64,000 bases of DNA from Pleurodeles waltl (Eukaryota > Chordata > Amphibia > Caudata > Salamandridae), in the NCBI RefSeq assembly GCF_031143425.1, contig NC_090439.1, positions 642,631,465 to 642,695,464 on the forward strand, written 5' to 3'. The notes beneath the pieces are model-generated. The model was not told the DNA's origin and ran no database searches. It worked only from the letters and a program-made list of their open reading frames with translations. Of this stretch, positions 57,770-64,000 are shown piece by piece (position 1 is the stretch's first letter; each line of letters opens with the position of its first letter). The translations under genes were made by a program, and so were the position numbers.

Positions 57770-58225
57770 ATTGGCCCATTTCCGTGCTTCCTTTGGAGCA
57801 TCGAAGAAATAGGATTTACTGTCAGATATTACTCTGAAGCATCCTAGCAACAGAAACCCTGCCCTTTTCAGCCTCTCCTAGTCAGCGCTTTGCCGCAGTG
57901 AATTCAGCAAGTTGTTGTTACACAGCTAATGGTGAAGTCAAAATACAGCATAACATTTGTATTATCGACCATGTAGTGAGTGGCATGCGTTCCTGGCTTC
58001 ACAGAGCAATGGATCTCTGCATCTGTAGTTCATATTCCGCAATATTGCTGGGCACAAAGGGAGCAGTACTTGAACTAAATGTGCCTTCTTAGCCACATAG
58101 AAGTTGGAAAGATTTTGGGATCCAACATTTGTCTCAACCAGTTCTCTATGTATGAAGTCACTTATGTTGCTTTTACTTTTTCAGACAGTCCAACCACACT
58201 CACATTATTGTGGCCGGAGCAGCAC
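57770..58225 (-). pseudogene. L1 ORF1 (RNA-binding protein), C-terminal part
   Basis: On the minus strand CSGHNNVSVVGLSEKVKAT followed by VTSYIENWLRQMLDPKIFPT is the RRM domain of an L1 ORF1 protein, and VDNTNVMLYFDFTI leads to the C-terminal domain GCFRVISDSKSYFFDAPKEA near 57800. ORF1p coats L1 RNA and acts as a nucleic-acid chaperone. Several stops are present. The N-terminal part continues at 58949 beyond a foldback MITE. Confidence 0.75.
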
Positions 58226-58948
58226 TTAGGGCCAGATGTAGCAAACACTTTGCGACTCGCAAACGGCGAAAATCGCTGTTTGCGAGTCGCAAATGCGTGT
58301 TTGCTATGTAGAAATGCATTTTGCGAGTCGGAACCGACTCTCAAAATGCATTTCCGAGTCACAAATAGGAAGGGGGGTTCCCTTCCTATTTGCGAGTCGC
58401 AGTGGTATGCAATTCCATTTGCGACCGCGTACGCGGTCGCAAATGGAGTCGCAGTTACCATCCACTTGAAGTGGATGGTAACCCACTCGCAAACGGGAAG
58501 GGGTCCCCATGGGACCCCTTCCCCTTTGTGACTGGACCCAAAAATATTTTTTCAGAGCAGGCAGTGGTCCAAGGGACCACTGCCTGCCCTGAAAAAATCC
58601 GAAACAAAAGGTTTCGTTTTTTTTCCTAAGTGCAGCTCGTTTTCTTTTAAGGAAAACGGGCTACACTTGGAAAAAAAAAAACTGCTTTATTTAAAAGCAG
58701 TCACGGACATGGAGGTCTGCTGTTCCCAGCAGGCCTCCATCCCCGTGAGTGCCCAGAGTCGCTATGGGGGCGCAAATTGCGATCCACCTCATGAATATTA
58801 ATGAGGTGGGTCTTTGCGACCCCATAGCGACTCGCAGATGGTGTCTGAGACACCTTTCTGCATACCAAATTGCGACTTGCAATTTGCGAGTCGCAGGGAC
58901 TCGCAAATTGCAAGTCGCAATTTGGTATATTGCTACATCTGGCCCTAA
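58226..58948. mobile_element. Foldback MITE of a second family, inside L1 ORF1
   Basis: A 19-bp perfect terminal inverted repeat TTAGGGCCAGATGTAGCAA. Inside are further palindromes: GCGACTCGCAAAC with its partner, GCAGGCAGTGGTCC/GGACCACTGCCTGC, and ATTGCGACTTGCAATTTGCG-type words near the right end. It is AT/GC mixed and rich in GCGAGTCGC. It differs in sequence from the 600-bp MITEs. The target duplication is not clear (TTA at one side, TAA at the other belong to the inverted repeat). Confidence 0.88.
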
Positions 58949-59540
58949 ATGTCTTCTGCTCTGTATCGCCTGGATCTTACCCGTTTGATGATTTCTGCTC
59001 CCTGCTATTTCAGTTTTGTGGTATCTGGCTTAAAGGTCTTCAGTGTTTCTTTATTGTTCTTGCCTTCATGGCAGTTTTCGCTGATTAACTCTCAGAAGCT
59101 CGACATCCATGCTGGCATTACCTGTGTTATGTTCAACGATCTGTCTCGTAGCTGCCATTGCTGTCAGCATTCTGTATGACTTACATTGAGAAAGTTTCTC
59201 ATTGGACTTTAGGTTCTTGTAGTTGTTGGTAGTGTCAGACTCCTTGCATGGTCCTGCAGTTTTGGGTGACTCTTCCTGGGTGGTACCCAGGCCGTGAGTC
59301 ATTTTGGGTAGCCCGTTACTGGCCGCTTGAGCAGAAACTCTGAGTTCTCTCTTTTGAAATGTACATGTACTATCTTTATTCTTGCAAGCTGAGGCCTGAG
59401 TAGACCTGTGAGCCTGACCGACAAGTCTTCCTGGCATTCCCTTGCTGGACACTGCATGTGTTTATGTTGGCAGAATGTATCTTTCTGGACTTTCATGTGT
59501 TCTGTTCTGCAGCTCTTGAATAGCCGGTGCATACATTTAT
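58949..59540 (-). pseudogene. L1 ORF1, N-terminal part
   Basis: On the minus strand a polar, Lys/Ser/Gln-rich region is followed by SYRMLTAMAATRQIVEHNTG and MDVELLRVNQRKL, the start of the L1 ORF1 coiled coil. It runs into the MITE at 58948 with AED, directly before the RRM block on the other side. The start codon is uncertain, with candidates at 59452 and 59532. Confidence 0.6.
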
Positions 59541-61740
59541 GTTACCAGAATATGAGTATTTTATGGCGTTGGTCATTTTTCTTTATGCCTTTGAATATTT
59601 TTTTCCCAGCAGGGCATTAATGGATGCTCATCACTTCAATTGTCTTGGCAAATCTTTTTCCTCCTACTCTTTCCCAGGGGCCGAGAAGAGAGCCTGTCAT
59701 GCGCTGGGTAGGGGCTCTTAGGGGTGAGCAAACCAATTGCGGTCATTGGGGGTACCTCCCACCTACAAATTTTCTGATGTACCAAGTCCATTTCTAAGCC
59801 CCTACATTGCCCCATCCCACGTCTTAACCCACCCAGGCCCCGATTCAGAGTTTTCTTATCAGTAGGTCCCATCTTGATCAGCCGGCTCTTCTGACATGCA
59901 TTATCCCACAGTTCAGGCCCTCTTCTCTTTTTGGGGCTAGTCAGAGGGATTCCTTTCCAGCTCCACTGATGCCTTTCTTTTTGTTCACAATGACCTTCTT
60001 CTCCTGGCAGGCTGTTTTAACTTCTTTCTTGTGGGCTGCTGCCTCTTGAGTCCATCAGAAAGGTCCGGTGCTGTCCAAGATCACCCACTACACTTGCTTT
60101 TATTTTCGTGTACCTCGCCCCGTTCTCAAAACCAGTGAAGAGGGCTCCAATTTGTGGCAGCTGGTCAAAAGCCCCAGTGATATGTTTCTTATTCCATTTG
60201 CTTCAGACACATGCCTATCCACATTCTCTGGTATGTGATGATATTCAACTGAGTAATCAGGAAAAGGGACATCTTGGGACAGGTGTATAAAGGTTTTTTC
60301 TGCAGTCAGAAACCATACTATTTGGTAAAATACAGAGTTTGCAATTGCAAAACCCCTTCTATTTTTGAAGTAACACCATTTTATGATTCAGAAACAATTT
60401 TCCAAATGGTAAAAAGGATTTAGACATCATCCTTTAAGGAATTTGGCCTAATCAAGCCACCATCCCTGTAGCTGTAGCCAATCACACAGGGTCTCAAATT
60501 GAGACCTGTCTAATGAATATTAACGAGTAAGGTCGTTAAGCAACACCCTACAATTCATTTTGTGATTCAACCTATTAGTACATTGGTCAGTTCCCAAAAT
60601 AAAATATTGGTCACAAAATGTTGGTGTGTTTGTTACCAGTATGTTAACATATGTGACCCCTTATCTTTAAATAATCACAGTCTAATGATATGACAGCCAA
60701 TAGTAGTCCATTATACATTGCTCTAATGCGTTGATCATGCACATACACTACTACTGTGTACACAAAAAGGAGATATTGTGTAATTTAATGGAGAGGTAGA
60801 CATTTTCTAAAGTTCTTGAAGGCTTGGATGCACAGCCTTTTCCATAGCAATAAGAATACCCATTCTTCTCTAACGATACTCTTTTATTTAATTGGAGAGG
60901 CTATAAATATTTAGGTCAACAATGGAACAAGACATTTCTCAGTGGGCAGTGGAATACAGAAGAGTGCCAGTGTATTCACAGGCATCATGTTTAACTCTTT
61001 CAGTTGAATGTCTAGAACTACTTCCAAATTCCTCTCTAAAGGGGCACAAATTTGACTATTACTAGAAAGTCAACAGTACGCACTTTTCATCTCTCTATAT
61101 GTAAGTCGCCATACTAATAAAATGATGTTTGCAAGTAAACAAAACGCCACACATGTACAGAGTATCTCCACCTTTCTGTTCAAGGGTACAAACATAACAT
61201 TCTGTTTTGAACAGTTTAGTGAGTGGTATGACTTACATTAATCAGCTTGCTTTGCTCTTAAGCAGCTGATATGCTTTCATCAGTGAGACTAAAAATCAGG
61301 ATTTGGAGATTTTTCTACATGCAGATTCTTTTTACTTTTGGTGACCATTCACTGTGTCTATGGTCACCCACTTTCCCCTTCTCACAGGTAAGAGGAAAGT
61401 TGGTGACCATGCAAGGTGCTTGAAACATTTACAAAGTCAGGACCTAATGGGCATTCATAAACACTTGTCAAGGCCTTTCCTGTCCTGGACACGTATATTT
61501 TCTCATGCAGACAGTAGGAATGCGTATTGAAAAAAATTAAAATGTAATGCAGCACCCCTATATGAAATGTGGATGTGAGCTATGAAGTTCTGAACCTGGA
61601 AAAATGGACCAAGCAAAAGTAATTAACCTAATGCACATGCCTGCAAAGAATCAGGGCTTCTGTGATTTCACACAGTAGATGGGTAGAGAATCCATGCTGC
61701 TGTAGAGCAGTTGTTGGCCCCGCTGATTAATACTGTTTTG
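59541..61740. other. No recognisable feature
   Basis: Probably includes the worn 5' region of the minus-strand L1 and older sequence. No supported gene, repeat array or RNA. Confidence 0.45.
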
Positions 61741-63540
61741 AATTTCCAAGGTAAACAAATAGGGGGCATGGTCAAGCCAGACATGGAGTGAGAGGTTGAA
61801 TTCTCCTGCTCTCACCACTTTTTCTGTTCATTACTGCATCCTCAACTGGAGCATCTTTGTTTCCTAACTCACCCTTCAGATTCCAAGAGCTGTTTTGGAT
61901 CAATCCCTTCGAGACCAGAAGACAGTGAGCTCCATACACACTGTTTTGGACCAAGACTGAGACCAGCCATGCAGGCCTAGCAGAGTCACACCCACCATAT
62001 TGAGGGCTGCCTTGGCCCTCTCTTTCAGCAACTATGTCCTGCACCATTGCCGGTGTCTCAGTGAGGCAAACCTTCTATCAGGCTGCATTCAATCTATTGC
62101 AACAGTCATTGGGCGTCCCTGCAGCATGCTGGGCAGTGTACATCGAGGTTGGTGGACAGACCCCTGCCTCTCAACCTGTCCTGGGGCTTCTCCCATTGCG
62201 CCAGCCCCAATGACAGCCTGAGCTTCTTCATTCTTGTGCGGGACCGGCACTTGGGCTATAAATCTTCTCTCTGCAGCATGGTGTACAACTGCACTTCTTC
62301 TCACTTGCAACCTGGGTGCAAAGAGTGGGAGGCACCAGCGATTGACTGTCGCATGGACAAGGGTCTGCGCTTAGAGATGAATGGATGGAGGGAGAGACTC
62401 GCACACATAAGCTTTATGGACTTCATTGTTGCCCTTACTAACTTTAGGGGCCTTCCTCATCATTGAACTTACAAGCAAGAGCTCACACAAAGGAGTGCCT
62501 GAGGTGAGTCTCTCAGCTCCTATATCAACTACTCAGTGGCTGTGAGTCACTTCTGGTCTGAGTGACTGTAAACCAATTCTTCCTGCAAACCATAATTCTA
62601 AGGGGACTCCATATTGGCACTTAACAACCACTTAGCTGACTCTTGACATGGACCTTGAGGTCTAGAGCCTCAAACTGTTGACTTCATTGCTCCTTTTAAA
62701 AATAAGGGGGGGGGGGCTTGCTGTTGCAGGGTTATTTTAGTGCTTAGCTTGGACACACTTATTTTAGCTTTGCGGCTTCGTTCTGTGCCCTTTTATCTAG
62801 TTTATTTAATTTATTCTTTTTTTATTATTCCAGCATAGCTTCATTTTAGTGTAGATGTTCTATTATTTATTATCAGCTGTTTTATTCATGCAGGAATTAT
62901 TGGTTCTTTGCACAACATTTTTATCTTGTGTTCTGCCCAGGGTTGTATATGATAATCTATCACGTATTGCCTGTCTAAGACTACGATGACTACCTTACAC
63001 AGAAAAGACGCATTATTACGTCAGGCCAGTCTCAGAACAACAACATGTTTTGTTATAAAACAATACACTGGCACAAACAAGGTTATAGGAGACATTCCAG
63101 TCAGCCATCTTACACAGTACCATGTTGTCACAGCTCTGCTGAAGCTGGCATAATTGCTCCAGCTACTTGGGAGTACTGCCAGAAGTTCACAGGCAAAAAC
63201 ACCCCTGGTTATTATTCAGGCATGGTGCTGAGACTTCCTTGCAGAGACTATTACGGGCAGATAAGAGCTAACACTGCTAAAGCTCTCATGTAGATCCTAG
63301 TAGTGCAGTTAGGGATTTTAGATTCCTTAGTGTGGCAAGATGTTGGGACTTTTGATTTGTTTTGTTTTCATGGTCACAATGACTGTGTTTGTGTTTTATC
63401 TTCCTAAGAATCTCAGTTCATGCCTTTTTACATAGAATGCAGTTGCTCCAATAAAATATATTCAACTAAGTCCTGCTTCTGTGATTTTCCACTCCCATCA
63501 CACTGGAATATATGGACCACTGTTGGGGTGAAATACACAC
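61741..63540. other. Unassigned; possible 5' region of the plus-strand L1
   Basis: Two overlapping frames of 73 and 105 codons at 62000-62466 have no family motifs. A run of 12 G lies near 62705. The region leads to an L1 ORF1 at 63560, so it could be the L1 promoter region, but I have no direct sign of that. Confidence 0.35.
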
Positions 63541-63559
63541 TGGGAAACTGAACTTAAAG

Positions 63560-64000
63560 CCTGCCTTCATGAAATTTGTAAGGAAGTCATGGAACTGGGC
63601 GATTGAATAGATGAATTGGAGCGATCAGTAGATGCTCGCTTGGATAATCAGGAAATGCTTCGGCATACGATTCAAACCCTAGAAGAACAGCAGCCTGAAC
63701 TTAAAACAAAGTCAGAGGACTTGGAAAACTGGAGTGGGCTCAACAGTGTTCAAATCAGAGGCGTTCCTAAAGGTACAGAAGGAGAGAATATTCTGATCTT
63801 CACCAGAGACCTGCTTTACACTATCAGATAGCACCAGAGGCACCACCTCTCCATGTGCTAATAGAACTACGGCCAATTCAAATTGGGCTGAGGGTGCCAC
63901 AAACATTTCTGTGAGGGCGAGGAAGCCATCATTTGCATTGTCAGGAGAAGGCAGACTTGATTTTTAGGTGGTTGACCATCCTGCTCAGGATCTCTGACCT
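63560..64000 (+). pseudogene. L1 ORF1 start region, runs off window
   Basis: 63616-63831 reads a coiled coil (RLDNQEMLRHTIQTLEEQQ) followed by DLENWSGLNSVQIRGVPKG and NILIFTRDLLYTI, the junction of coiled coil and RRM in L1 ORF1 proteins. A stop follows at 63829, but the frame continues in kind with APPLHVLIE and LRVPQTFL. A stop also lies just upstream at about 63606. Orientation is opposite to the L1 at 55-59.5 kb, so this is a separate insertion. Confidence 0.65.

Noticed and set aside
62000..62466. Two overlapping frames of 73 and 105 codons as a host exon
   Set aside because: No recognisable domain, no convincing splice context, and located upstream of an L1 ORF1.

Overview
This window is a eukaryotic intergenic or intronic stretch made almost entirely of nested and decayed transposable elements. 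I find no convincing single-copy host gene, rRNA, tRNA or CRISPR array. The mixture is DIRS, a Ty3/Gypsy element with integrase ahead of reverse transcriptase, Penelope-like, L1, PIF/Harbinger, piggyBac and hairpin-rich foldback MITEs, with long LTRs. This suits a giant amphibian genome, most likely a salamander of the Pleurodeles-like newt type. The species guess rests on recognising repeat families and is not proof.

Layout. 1-1631 is the right part of a long LTR-like repeat (LTR-X). 1632-6570 is a piggyBac-derived element carrying a broken minus-strand transposase, a 28-bp minisatellite and a GC-rich palindromic array. 6570-12770 is mostly unrecognised, with a possible antisense relative of LTR-X at 8140-10140. 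12775-18900 is a second, fuller piggyBac copy that starts next to a TTAA and has ~370-bp tandem repeats in its left arm. 20488-20957 is a foldback MITE. 21780-32450 is a minus-strand Penelope-like element split by a 7.7-kb Harbinger-type insertion (24048-31790), which holds two Myb/SANT-like genes and a DDE transposase. Two GC-rich foldback MITEs lie at 32719-33326 and 33986-34614. 37951-50653 is a second LTR-X copy interrupted by a complete Gypsy element (39786-50350) with a 5-bp target duplication; that Gypsy itself carries a foldback MITE directly in front of its gag start. 50911-54592 is a DIRS element with inverted terminal repeats, an internal complementary region and a tyrosine recombinase. 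55000-59540 is a minus-strand L1 whose ORF1 is split by another foldback MITE. 63560-64000 is the start of a plus-strand L1 ORF1.

No element looks able to move on its own: every coding region has in-frame stops, frameshifts or deletions, although many catalytic residues survive. The main points of interest are the integrase-before-RT pol order, the intact DIRS terminal/internal repeat architecture around a deleted coding region, paired compensatory changes in the hairpins of one MITE family, and insertion junctions that can be read directly against an empty-site paralogue in the same window.
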